From: Streptomyces alboniger
Lineage (GTDB): Bacteria; Actinomycetota; Actinomycetes; Streptomycetales; Streptomycetaceae
DNA: 64,000 bases
Assembly: GCF_008704395.1 (NCBI RefSeq)
Contig: NZ_CP023695.1
Span: forward strand, 6,014,001 to 6,078,000
Direction of reading: 5' to 3'
The notes under the pieces are model-generated. The model saw nothing but the letters and a program-made list of their open reading frames with translations, had not been told where the DNA came from and did no database searches. The translations under genes were made by a program, and so were the position numbers. Shown in pieces: positions 50,460 to 58,592 of this stretch. How positions within the stretch are numbered: position 1 is the first letter of the stretch; the number at the start of each line of letters is the position of its first letter.

Positions 50460-51128
50460 CTAGTCCCCGCGACGCACCGAAAGCAGATCCTCAAGCTGCT
50501 CCTCACGCGCCTGCGCGGCCACGAAGAGAAGCTCGTCCCCCGCCTCCAGGGAGTCGTCCGGCGTCGGCGCGAGGACGCGCGTACCGCGGATGATCGTCAC
50601 CAGCGAGGTGTCCTCGGGCCATTCGACGTCACCGACGCGCGTGCCCGCGAGGGCCGACTCGGGCGGCAGCGTCAGCTCGACGAGGTTCGCGTCGCCGTGG
50701 CTGAAGCGCAGCAGCCGGACGAGATCGCCGACGCTGACCGCCTCCTCGACGAGCGCGGACATCAGACGCGGCGTGGAGACCGCGACGTCGACGCCCCAGG
50801 ACTCGTTGAAGAGCCACTCGTTCTTGGGGTTGTTCACGCGGGCGACGACCCGCGGGACGCCGTACTCCGTCTTGGCGAGGAGGGAGACGACGAGGTTGAC
50901 CTTGTCGTCGCCGGTCGCGGCGATCACGACGTTGCAGCGCTGGAGCGCCGCCTCGTCCAGGGAGGTGATCTCGCAGGCGTCGGCGAGCAGCCACTCGGCC
51001 TGCGGGACGCGCTCGACGGAGATGGCCGTCGGCGCCTTGTCGACGAGAAGGACCTCGTGGCCGTTCTCCAAAAGCTCACCGGCGATGGAGCGGCCCACGG
51101 CGCCGGCTCCGGCAATGGCGACCCTCAT
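50460..51128 (-). CDS. ceoC: RCK (TrkA-type) potassium regulatory protein CeoC
   Basis: This 222-residue protein has the RCK layout: an N-terminal Rossmann domain binding NAD(H) or nucleotide (MRVAIAGAGAVGRSIAGEL, residues 1-19) and a C-terminal RCK_C domain (about 140-215; LVELTLPPESALAGTRVGDV). RCK_C domains in related KtrA/CpaA proteins bind c-di-AMP. It gates a K+ transporter; the natural membrane partner is not a TrkH or KtrB in this window. The ATG at 51128 overlaps the ceoB stop by one base. The ceoB-ceoC order matches M. tuberculosis Rv2691-Rv2692. Confidence 0.9.
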   Translation of the reverse strand: MRVAIAGAGAVGRSIAGELLENGHEVLLVDKAPTAISVERVPQAEWLLADACEITSLDEAALQRCNVVIAATGDDKVNLVVSLLAKTEYGVPRVVARVNNPKNEWLFNESWGVDVAVSTPRLMSALVEEAVSVGDLVRLLRFSHGDANLVELTLPPESALAGTRVGDVEWPEDTSLVTIIRGTRVLAPTPDDSLEAGDELLFVAAQAREEQLEDLLSVRRGD

Positions 51129-51796
51129 CAGTGACCGCCCTCCTCGGGGCCTTCGGCGAACGCCGCTTCGACCTTGTCGACCTGATCGGTGCGCATCATC
51201 ACGTGCACCAGGTCGCCCTCCTGGAGGACCGTCTGCGAGGTCGGCAGGACCGCCTCGCCCAGCCGGGTGAGGAAGGCCACGCGGACGCCGGTCTCCTCCT
51301 GGAGCCGGCTGATCTTGTGCCCGATCCAGGCCGGCGAGGCGTGGACCTCGGCGAGCTGGACGCCGCCGGTGGGGTCGCGCCACAGCGGCTCGGCCCCCGA
51401 GGGGAGCAGACGGCGCAGCATCTGGTCGGCGGTCCAGCGGACCGTGGCGACCGTGGGGATGCCGAGGCGCTGGTAGACCTCGGCGCGGCGCGGGTCGTAG
51501 ATGCGGGCCGCGACGTTCTCGATGCCGAACATCTCGCGGGCCACGCGCGCGGCGATGATGTTCGAGTTGTCGCCGCTGCTGACGGCGGCGAAGGCGCCCG
51601 CCTCCTCGATGCCGGCTTCGCGCAGGGTGTCCTGGTCGAAGCCGACGCCGGTGACGCGGCGGCCGCCGAATCCGGAGCCCAGGCGGCGGAAGGCCGTGGG
51701 GTCCTGGTCGACCACGGCGACCGTGTGCCCCTGTTGTTCCAGGGTCTGCGCGAGAGCGGAACCGACTCTCCCGCAGCCCATGATGACGATGTGCAC
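51128..51796 (-). CDS. ceoB: RCK (TrkA-type) potassium regulatory protein CeoB
   Basis: This 222-residue RCK protein is paired with CeoC. The Rossmann motif is MHIVIMGCGRVGSALAQTLE, and a conserved VSSGDNSNIIAARVAREMFG lies at about residue 72. An RCK_C domain follows (about 135-210; AEVHASPAWIGHKISRLQEE and LPTSQTVLQEGDLVHVMMRT). The start is a GTG at 51796 with GGAAGGAC upstream. It closely resembles mycobacterial CeoB. In other actinobacteria it lies divergent to the APC/KimA permease gene; here about 3.2 kb of other genes separates them. Confidence 0.9.
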   Translation of the reverse strand: MHIVIMGCGRVGSALAQTLEQQGHTVAVVDQDPTAFRRLGSGFGGRRVTGVGFDQDTLREAGIEEAGAFAAVSSGDNSNIIAARVAREMFGIENVAARIYDPRRAEVYQRLGIPTVATVRWTADQMLRRLLPSGAEPLWRDPTGGVQLAEVHASPAWIGHKISRLQEETGVRVAFLTRLGEAVLPTSQTVLQEGDLVHVMMRTDQVDKVEAAFAEGPEEGGH

Positions 51797-51931
51797 GACC
51801 GTCCTTCCGGCTGTGTCAATACTTTGTGCTCAGGCTGAACGGTAAAAGCGTCTCAGACCGGAGCCCAAGCTACACACGCGCGGTCCGCCGAGGGCACCCC
51901 CGTGCACGTCCCGGACGGGTGGGCCCGGCGC

Positions 51932-52171
51932 TCAGTCCACGCTGCGCAGCAGCCCCTCGACGTTCTGCAGCCGGTGGCCCAGCTCGACGAGCTGCAAGCG
52001 GGTCGCCTCCTGCTCCGACCTGGCGCGTTCGACCGCCTCGCGGTACTCGTGCATGGCCTCGGCGTACTGCCGGTCACGCTCGCGGTTGCGCTGCGTCTGG
52101 AAGTAGGCGACGGCGACGATCGCGCCGGCGAGTATCAGGAAAAATGCGACCGGGATGATCACGTCGTCCAC
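51932..52171 (-). CDS. Small membrane-anchored coiled-coil protein
   Basis: This 79-residue protein has one N-terminal membrane helix (VIIPVAFFLILAGAIVAVAYF, about residues 4-24) followed by a charged coiled coil to the C-terminus (RDRQYAEAMHEYREAVERAR, then LQLVELGHRLQNVEGLLRSV). The start is a GTG at 52171 that overlaps the stop of the upstream regulator gene by one base, so it is translationally coupled to it. I do not recognise a family. It could be an accessory factor for the regulator or for the divergent MMPL transporter. Confidence 0.75.
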   Translation of the reverse strand: MDDVIIPVAFFLILAGAIVAVAYFQTQRNRERDRQYAEAMHEYREAVERARSEQEATRLQLVELGHRLQNVEGLLRSVD

Positions 52172-52503
52172 TAGGGCGTCCCTCTGTCCGATTGCTGTCC
52201 GTCGTCGCCCGTCCGGCCTCGCTGGACGGCCGCGACGATCGTATCCACGTTCAACTGCACGTCGAACGGCGCCAGTTCGAAGTACTTGAGCGCCTTGCCG
52301 TCGTCGGAGAGCTCCAGGCGGCCGACGACGAGGCCCGCCTTCTCCATGCGCTCGAGGTGCATGTAGAGCAGGGGGCGGGACACCCCGAGCCGCCGGGCCA
52401 GTTCGCTGACGTACAGCTGGCCGGAGGCTAGCTCGCTGATGATCCGGATGCGCTGCGCGTGGCCGACCGCCGCGAGAAAAGCCAGTAGCTCCTCGCTGTC
52501 CAT
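52171..52503 (-). CDS. ArsR/PadR-like winged-helix repressor
   Basis: This 110-residue DNA-binding protein has an ArsR-type winged helix: FLAAVGHAQRIRIISELASG, then YVSELARRLGVSRPLLYMHL (recognition helix) and the wing GRLELSDDGKALKYFEL. No cysteine metal site is present, so it is not an obvious metal sensor. It is divergent from the MMPL gene across 161 bases that contain two near-identical operator-like sites, each over a predicted -10 box. It therefore most likely represses both itself and the transporter. The ATG at 52503 has no strong ribosome binding site. Confidence 0.85.
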   Translation of the reverse strand: MDSEELLAFLAAVGHAQRIRIISELASGQLYVSELARRLGVSRPLLYMHLERMEKAGLVVGRLELSDDGKALKYFELAPFDVQLNVDTIVAAVQRGRTGDDGQQSDRGTP

Positions 52504-52530
52504 GGTCCGCCTTCGCGCTGGTCCCGATAC

Positions 52531-52556
52531 CTGTCAGTCAAGGCTTACGTATGACG
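52531..52556. promoter_or_regulatory. Operator-like site 1 (regulator side)
   Basis: The sequence starts CTGTCAGTC and ends TTACGTATGACGG. It overlaps the predicted regulator promoter on the minus strand: TTGACA (complement of 52565-52570), 17-base spacer, TAAGCC (complement of 52542-52547). It matches site 2 at 20 of 28 aligned bases. Confidence 0.55.
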
Positions 52557-52618
52557 GGTTCTGCTGTCAATCCGCGTCCCCGAACTCTCGAATGACAGTT
52601 GACGGCTCATTCCTTCAC

Positions 52619-52645
52619 CTGTCAGTCTCAACTTACACATGACAG
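52619..52645. promoter_or_regulatory. Operator-like site 2 (MMPL side)
   Basis: CTGTCA and TGACAG form an inverted repeat around a 15-base centre, beginning CTGTCAGTC and ending TTACACATGACAG. It overlaps a candidate MMPL promoter, TTGACG (52599-52604) with an 18-base spacer to CAGTCT, and lies 19 bases before the MMPL ATG. Confidence 0.55.
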
Positions 52646-52664
52646 ACGGAGAGGGCGGGCGGGG

Positions 52665-54992
52665 ATGGACATGAGGAAGCGATCGGTCACGGTGCGCGTG
52701 GCCCGATGGAGCGCGCTGCACCCGTGGCGGGCGGTCATCGGCTGGTTGGTCTTCGTGGTGCTGTGCCTGGGCGGCGGGATCGCCGCGGGTATGAACAGCG
52801 CCACGACGGAGGACTTCCGTGTCGGCGAGGCCGGCCGGGCCGAGGCCCTGGCGGCCGAGGGCGGCGTCCAGCTGAAGCCCACGGAGCAGGTGCTGATCCG
52901 GGCCGCCTCGGGACGGCAGGGACGGCAAGGACGGCAAGGACGGCCGGGGCGGCTGGACGAGGCGCGGGCCGAAGCCGCCGTGCGGGACGTCACCGCCCGC
53001 ATGAAGGCCCTGCCCGAGGTCGCCTCCGTGGCTGCCCCGGTGCGCTCGGCCGACGGTCGCGTACTGCGGATCCAGGTGGAGCTGAACGGCTCCGAGCAGG
53101 AGGACCAGAAGCACGTACCCCCGCTCCGGGAACAGACCGCGCAGGTGGCGAAGGCGTACCCGGACCTGGTGATCGAGGAGACCGGCGACGCCTCCGTCAG
53201 CAAGGGCGTCGACGACCAGCGCAACGAGGACCTGAAGTTCTCGGAGGCGATCACACTGCCCATCACGCTGATCACGCTCGCCGTGGTCTTCGGCTCGGTC
53301 ATCATGGTCGGCGTACCGCTGCTGCTCGCGATCACCTCGATCGTGGCGACCATGGGCCTGGCGATGCTGGCCTCGCACCTCCTGCCCGACACCGGCGTCG
53401 GAATGAGCATGATCCTGCTCATCGGCATGGCCGTCGGCGTCGACTACACGCTCTTCTACCTCAAGCGCGAACGTGAGGAGCGGGCCCGCGCGGGCGGCCG
53501 CCTCACCTCGGAGGCGCTGGTCGAGGCCGCCGCCGCGACGGCGGGGCGCGCGATCGTCGTCTCCGGACTCGCCGTGATCGTCTCCACCACCGCGCTCTAC
53601 CTGGCCCGTGACGTCATCTTCGACTCGCTCGCCACCGGCACCATTCTGGTCGTCGCCGTCGCCGTGGTCAGCTCGGTGACCGTGCTGCCGGCGCTGCTCG
53701 TCATGCTCGGGCGGCGTACGGAACGCCGGGAGGCCAAGCGCCTGGCGCAGGGCAAGCCGGTGCGCGCGTACGGGGAGAAGGGGCCCGGCCGCGTCTGGAA
53801 CGCCCTGCTCGCGCCCGCCCGCAGGCGCCCCGCGCTCACCCTGTGCCTCTCGGTTCTCGTGATGCTGGGGCTCGCGCTGCCCGCGCTGACCATGAACCTC
53901 AAGAATCCGGCGCGCGACAGCTTCTCGCGGGAGATACCGGCGATGAAGGGGTACGACCGGCTGCTCGACGACTTCCCCGAGCAGCGGGTCCGGCACCTCG
54001 TCGTGGTGCGGGCCGAGGCCTCGCAGGCCGCCGATGTGCGCCGGGCCCTGACGGCGCTGGACCGCGCGGCGCAGGCCGACCCGCTCTTCTCGCGCCCATC
54101 AGGTGCTCCGCTCCTGCGCTCCTCCGAGGACGGCAGGACCACGACCCTGGAGCTCAACGCACCGCACCCCACGTACTCCGAGAAGGCCGAGGACTCGCTC
54201 GCCCACGTGCGCGAGGCCTACCTGCCCGCGACCGTCGGCAAGCTGGCCGGCGTCGAGACGGCCGTCACCGGCGAAGTGGCGCGCGGCGTCGACTACGTGC
54301 AGCACCAGAACGAGAAGCTGCCGCTCGTCCTCGGCTTCCTGCTCCTGATGACCTTCGGCATGACGGTCTACGCGTTCCGCTCGGTCGTCCTCGGACTGCT
54401 CGGCGTAGGGCTCAACCTGCTCTCCGCGGCCTCCGCGCTCGGACTGCTCGTCCTCGTCTTCCAGGGCACCTGGGCCGAGGACCTGCTCTCCTTCGTGTCA
54501 CTCGGCGGGATCTCCTCGCGCGTACCGCTCTTCCTCTTCGTGATCCTCTTCGGGCTCTCGATGGACTACCAGGTCTTCGTGGTCAGCCGGATCCGCGAGG
54601 CCGCCCTGAACGGCGTACCCACCCGGCAGGCGGTCCTCGACGGCATCGCGTCCTCCGCCAAGGTCGTCACCAGCGCGGCGATCGTCATGGTCACCGTCTT
54701 CGCGAGCTTCGTGATGCTGCACATCCTGGAGATGAAGCAGATGGGCTTCGTCCTCGCGGCGGCCGTGCTGCTCGACGCGTTCGTGATCCGCGTCATGATC
54801 CTTCCGGCCGCGCTGCTGCTGCTCGGCCGCGCCACCTGGTGGCCGTCCGGGGCGATCCGGCGTGCGGAGGCGCGGGCCGCGGAGCGCTTCGGGAACCCCG
54901 CCGAAGGGACCTTCGGACATCCTTCCGAAGAGGCCGCGGCCATGGCTCCCGGGCAGCGTGCGGCGGGGCGCAGGATCGCACAGGACAGATAA
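52665..54992 (+). CDS. MMPL/RND-family transporter
   Basis: This 775-residue MMPL-family membrane protein has two RND repeats. Each repeat has one helix, an extracytoplasmic domain and a group of five helices (for example ITLPITLITLAVVFGSVIMV and LGLLVLVFQGTWAEDLLSFV), with the conserved acidic/Tyr residues in GVDYTLFY and GLSMDYQVFV. MMPL proteins use proton motive force to move lipids or hydrophobic compounds. A QGRQGRQGR repeat (about residues 82-94) sits in the first extracytoplasmic loop. The ATG at 52665 has GAGAGGG upstream. Expression is probably controlled by the divergent repressor. Confidence 0.9.
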   Translation: MDMRKRSVTVRVARWSALHPWRAVIGWLVFVVLCLGGGIAAGMNSATTEDFRVGEAGRAEALAAEGGVQLKPTEQVLIRAASGRQGRQGRQGRPGRLDEARAEAAVRDVTARMKALPEVASVAAPVRSADGRVLRIQVELNGSEQEDQKHVPPLREQTAQVAKAYPDLVIEETGDASVSKGVDDQRNEDLKFSEAITLPITLITLAVVFGSVIMVGVPLLLAITSIVATMGLAMLASHLLPDTGVGMSMILLIGMAVGVDYTLFYLKREREERARAGGRLTSEALVEAAAATAGRAIVVSGLAVIVSTTALYLARDVIFDSLATGTILVVAVAVVSSVTVLPALLVMLGRRTERREAKRLAQGKPVRAYGEKGPGRVWNALLAPARRRPALTLCLSVLVMLGLALPALTMNLKNPARDSFSREIPAMKGYDRLLDDFPEQRVRHLVVVRAEASQAADVRRALTALDRAAQADPLFSRPSGAPLLRSSEDGRTTTLELNAPHPTYSEKAEDSLAHVREAYLPATVGKLAGVETAVTGEVARGVDYVQHQNEKLPLVLGFLLLMTFGMTVYAFRSVVLGLLGVGLNLLSAASALGLLVLVFQGTWAEDLLSFVSLGGISSRVPLFLFVILFGLSMDYQVFVVSRIREAALNGVPTRQAVLDGIASSAKVVTSAAIVMVTVFASFVMLHILEMKQMGFVLAAAVLLDAFVIRVMILPAALLLLGRATWWPSGAIRRAEARAAERFGNPAEGTFGHPSEEAAAMAPGQRAAGRRIAQDR

Positions 54993-55039
54993 CCGGGGCA
55001 GATGGGGGTGGTGGGTGGGCGGGCACCCATTCGAACGCT

Positions 55040-55045
55040 TACGAT
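55040..55045 (+). promoter_or_regulatory. -10 element TACGAT for kimA-like gene
   Basis: TACGAT is followed by seven bases and the GTG at 55053, with no ribosome binding site between. This supports a separate, leaderless promoter downstream of the MMPL gene. Confidence 0.4.
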
Positions 55046-55052
55046 CCTCTGC

Positions 55053-57125
55053 GTGTCCAAACTGACCGACGTGCCCAAACGGATCCTCATCGGGCGCGCA
55101 CTGCGCAGTGACCGGCTCGGAGAAACGCTCCTGCCGAAGCGCATCGCACTCCCCGTATTCGCGTCCGACCCGCTCTCCTCCGTCGCGTACGCGCCGGGAG
55201 AGGTCCTTCTCGTCCTCTCCATCGCGGGTGTGTCGGCGTACCACTTCAGCCCGTGGATCGCCGTCGCGGTCGTGGTGCTGATGTTCACCGTCGTCGCGTC
55301 GTACAGACAGAACGTGCACGCCTATCCGAGCGGTGGCGGTGACTACGAGGTCGCCACCACCAACCTCGGACCCAAGGCGGGACTCACCGTCGCGAGCGCC
55401 CTGCTCGTCGACTACGTCCTGACCGTGGCCGTGTCGATCTCCTCGGGCATCGAGAACCTCGGCTCGGCCGTCCCGTTCGTCGTCGAGCACAAGGTGCTCT
55501 GCGCGGTCGCCGTCATCGTCCTGCTCACGCTGATGAACCTGCGCGGCGTGAAGGAGTCCGGGAAGCTCTTCGCCATCCCGACCTACGTCTTCGTGGCGGG
55601 CGTCTTCATCATGATCGCGTGGGGCGCCTTCCGCGGCATCGTCCTGGACGAGACCATGAAGGCCCCCACCGCCGACTACGAGATCAAGCCCGAACACCAG
55701 GGCCTCGCCGGTTTCGCGTTGGTCTTCCTGCTTCTGAGGGCCTTCTCCTCGGGCTGTGCCGCGCTCACCGGCGTCGAGGCGATCAGCAACGGCGTCCCGG
55801 CCTTCCGCAAGCCGAAGTCCAAGAACGCCGCGACGACCCTCGCCCTCATGGGCGGCCTCGCCGTCACCATGTTCTGCGGCATCATCGGCCTCGCCATGGT
55901 GACCAAGGTCCGCATGGCGGAGTACCCGGGCAAGGACCTCATCCACAACGGCGTCCCCGTCGGCGCGGACTACGTCCAGAACCCGGTGATCTCCCAGGTC
56001 GCCGAGGCCGTCTTCGGCCACGGCAGCATCCTGTTCATGATCCTGGCCGCCGCCACCGCGCTGGTCCTCTTCCTCGCGGCCAACACCGCGTACAACGGCT
56101 TCCCGCTGCTCGGTTCGATCCTCGCGCAGGACCGCTACCTGCCGCGCCAGCTGCACACCCGCGGCGACCGCCTCGCGTTCTCCAACGGCATCGTGCTCCT
56201 CGCGGGCGCGGCGGCCCTGCTCGTCGTCATCTACGGCGCCGACTCCACCCGCCTCATCCAGCTCTACATCGTCGGTGTCTTCGTCTCCTTCACGCTCAGC
56301 CAGATCGGCATGGTCCGGCACTGGAACCGCCACTTGGCGACCCAGAAGGACCAGAACAAGCGCCGCCACATGATCCGCTCCCGCGCGATCAACACCTTCG
56401 GCGCCTTCTTCACGGGCCTCGTGCTGGTGGTCGTACTCGTCACCAAGTTCACGCACGGCGCCTGGGTCGCACTGCTCGGCATGTGCATCTTCTACGTGAC
56501 GATGACGGCGATCCGCCGCCACTACGACCGCGTGGCCGAGGAGATCGCCGCCCCGGAGACCCCCTCCGACGACAGCGTGCGTCCCTCCCGCGTGCACTCG
56601 ATCGTCCTGGTCTCCAAGATCCACCGCCCGACGCTGCGCGCCCTGTCGTACGCGAAGCTGATGCGCTCGCACACCCTCGAAGCGCTCAGCGTCAACGTCG
56701 ACCCGGCCGAGACCAAGGCGCTCAAGGACGAGTGGGAGCACCGCGGCATCACCGTGCCGCTGAAGGTCCTCGACTCGCCCTACCGCGAGATCACCCGGCC
56801 GATCATCGAGTACGTGAAGAACCTGCGCAGGGAGAGCCCGCGCGACGTGGTCAGCGTGATCATCCCCGAGTACGTGGTCGGCCACTGGTACGAGCACCTG
56901 CTGCACAACCAGAGCGCGCTGCGCCTCAAGGGCCGCCTGCTCTTCACGCCGGGCGTGATGGTCACGTCCGTCCCCTACCAGCTCGACTCCTCCGAGGCCG
57001 CGAAGAAGCGGGCCCGCAAGCGCCAGGAGTGGAACGCGCCGGGTGCGGTGCGGCGTGGGCCGGTGGAGAAGCCGAGGCGTACGAAGGAGAGGGAGAGGGA
57101 GAAGGAGCCGAGCAAGAAGCTCTGA
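55053..57125 (+). CDS. KimA-like APC/KUP-superfamily potassium importer
   Basis: This 690-residue permease closely resembles Bacillus subtilis KimA, a high-affinity, proton-coupled K+ importer. Matching segments include SDPLSSVAYAPGEVLLVL, SYRQNVHAYPSGGGDYEVAT, VDYVLTVAVSISSGIENL, AFSSGCAALTGVEAISNGVP and RGDRLAFSNGIVLL. About 12 membrane helices (about 30-510) are followed by a cytoplasmic universal-stress-protein-like domain (about 530-650), the part that binds c-di-AMP in KimA. A lysine/arginine-rich tail follows. The GTG at 55053 (VSKLTDVPKRILIG) is placed by TACGAT and homology. The divergent partner genes ceoBC lie on the far side of the MMPL gene. Confidence 0.9.
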   Translation: MSKLTDVPKRILIGRALRSDRLGETLLPKRIALPVFASDPLSSVAYAPGEVLLVLSIAGVSAYHFSPWIAVAVVVLMFTVVASYRQNVHAYPSGGGDYEVATTNLGPKAGLTVASALLVDYVLTVAVSISSGIENLGSAVPFVVEHKVLCAVAVIVLLTLMNLRGVKESGKLFAIPTYVFVAGVFIMIAWGAFRGIVLDETMKAPTADYEIKPEHQGLAGFALVFLLLRAFSSGCAALTGVEAISNGVPAFRKPKSKNAATTLALMGGLAVTMFCGIIGLAMVTKVRMAEYPGKDLIHNGVPVGADYVQNPVISQVAEAVFGHGSILFMILAAATALVLFLAANTAYNGFPLLGSILAQDRYLPRQLHTRGDRLAFSNGIVLLAGAAALLVVIYGADSTRLIQLYIVGVFVSFTLSQIGMVRHWNRHLATQKDQNKRRHMIRSRAINTFGAFFTGLVLVVVLVTKFTHGAWVALLGMCIFYVTMTAIRRHYDRVAEEIAAPETPSDDSVRPSRVHSIVLVSKIHRPTLRALSYAKLMRSHTLEALSVNVDPAETKALKDEWEHRGITVPLKVLDSPYREITRPIIEYVKNLRRESPRDVVSVIIPEYVVGHWYEHLLHNQSALRLKGRLLFTPGVMVTSVPYQLDSSEAAKKRARKRQEWNAPGAVRRGPVEKPRRTKEREREKEPSKKL

Positions 57126-57170
57126 GCCCCCCGGAACCTCTCTGTGGCAAGCGGCCGGACGACACCCACG

Positions 57171-57176
57171 TAGACT
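57171..57176 (+). promoter_or_regulatory. -10 element TAGACT for RNA methyltransferase gene
   Basis: TAGACT matches the Streptomyces -10 consensus. Transcription would begin near 57183, giving a leader of about 50 bases that contains the GGAG ribosome binding site at 57220. Confidence 0.4.
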
Positions 57177-57233
57177 GGTGGGCTGTAGTCCGGCCGTTCC
57201 CCTTTCACTTTTACGTTGTGGAGTCACCCCGCC

Positions 57234-58592
57234 ATGCAGGCAGAACCGAACAATCCGCAGGCGGGGAACGCTCAGGCGGCCGCGTCGCTGGTCGGCCAGG
57301 AGTACGAGGTCGAGATCGGGCCCGTCGCGCACGGCGGCCACTGCATCGCCCGTACCGCCGAGGGCCAGGTGCTCTTCGTGCGGCACACGCTGCCCGGCGA
57401 AAAGGTCATCGCACGGGTGACCGAGGGCGAGGAGGGCGCGCGCTTCCTCCGGGCCGACGCGGTCACGATCCTGGAGCCCTCCAAGGACCGCGTCGAAGCG
57501 CCCTGCCCCTACGCCGGCCCCGGCCGCTGCGGCGGCTGCGACTGGCAGCACGCGAAGCCGGGCGCGCAGCGCCGCCTCAAGGGCGAGGTCATCGCCGAAC
57601 AGCTCAAGCGCCTCGCGGGCCTGACCCCCGAGGAGGCCGGCTGGGACGGCACGGTCATGCCGGCCGAGGGCGACAAGCTGCCGCCCGGCGAGGTCCCGTC
57701 CTGGCGTACGCGCGTGCAGTACGCGGTGGACGAGGACGGCAACGCGGGCCTGCGCCGCCACCGCTCGCACGAGGTCGAGCCGATCGAACACTGCATGATC
57801 GCGGCGGAGGGAGTCTCCGAACTCGGCATCGAGAAGCGCGACTGGTCAGGCATGGCGTCCATCGAGGCGATCGCGGCGACGGGCTCCCAGGACCGCCAGG
57901 TGATCCTCGCCCCGAAGCCGGGCGCGCGCCTGCCCATCGTGGAGCTGGACAAGCCGGTCTCCGTGATGCGGGTGGGGGAGAAGGACGGCGGCATCCACCG
58001 CGTCCACGGCCGCGCCTTCGTCAGGGAGCGGGCCGACGGCCGCACCTACCGCGTCGGCAGCGGCGGCTTCTGGCAGGTCCACCCGAAGGCCGCCGAGACG
58101 CTGATGCTCGCAGTCATGCAGGGACTGCTGCCCCGCAAGGGCGACACGGCCCTCGACCTCTACTGCGGGGTCGGCCTGTTCGCGGGCGCCCTCGCGGACC
58201 GGGTCGGCGAGGCGGGCGCGGTCCTCGGCATCGAGTCCGGCAAGCGCGCGGTGGAGGACGCCCGCCACAACCTCGCGGCGTTCGACCGCGTCCGCATCGA
58301 ACAGGGCAAGGTCGAATCGGTCCTCCCGCGCACGGGCATCACCGAAGCGGACCTCATCGTCCTGGACCCGCCCCGCGCGGGCGCGGGCAAGCAGACGGTG
58401 CGCCACCTGGCGGGACTGGGCGCGCGCCGCATCGCGTACGTGGCCTGCGATCCGGCGGCGCTGGCGCGGGATCTCGGGTACTTCCGGGAGGGGGGGTACA
58501 GGGTGCGGTCCTTGCGGGCGTTTGATCTCTTTCCTATGACCCAGCACGTAGAGTGTGTCGCGATCCTTGAGCCTGCTGAAAAGGGCCGCTGA
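57234..58592 (+). CDS. TRAM-domain class I SAM-dependent RNA methyltransferase (RlmD/TrmA family)
   Basis: This 452-residue enzyme makes 5-methyluridine in RNA, probably rRNA. The N-terminal TRAM domain (about residues 20-80) binds RNA. An iron-sulfur motif follows (APCPYAGPGRCGGCDWQH, about 90-107). The methyltransferase domain has the SAM motif ALDLYCGVGLFAGALADRVG, the VLDPPRAGAGKQ motif and the catalytic cysteine in YVACDPAALARDL. The ATG at 57234 has GGAG ten bases upstream. The gene is the last of the conserved actinobacterial block; the restriction-modification genes begin after it. Confidence 0.92.
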   Translation: MQAEPNNPQAGNAQAAASLVGQEYEVEIGPVAHGGHCIARTAEGQVLFVRHTLPGEKVIARVTEGEEGARFLRADAVTILEPSKDRVEAPCPYAGPGRCGGCDWQHAKPGAQRRLKGEVIAEQLKRLAGLTPEEAGWDGTVMPAEGDKLPPGEVPSWRTRVQYAVDEDGNAGLRRHRSHEVEPIEHCMIAAEGVSELGIEKRDWSGMASIEAIAATGSQDRQVILAPKPGARLPIVELDKPVSVMRVGEKDGGIHRVHGRAFVRERADGRTYRVGSGGFWQVHPKAAETLMLAVMQGLLPRKGDTALDLYCGVGLFAGALADRVGEAGAVLGIESGKRAVEDARHNLAAFDRVRIEQGKVESVLPRTGITEADLIVLDPPRAGAGKQTVRHLAGLGARRIAYVACDPAALARDLGYFREGGYRVRSLRAFDLFPMTQHVECVAILEPAEKGR

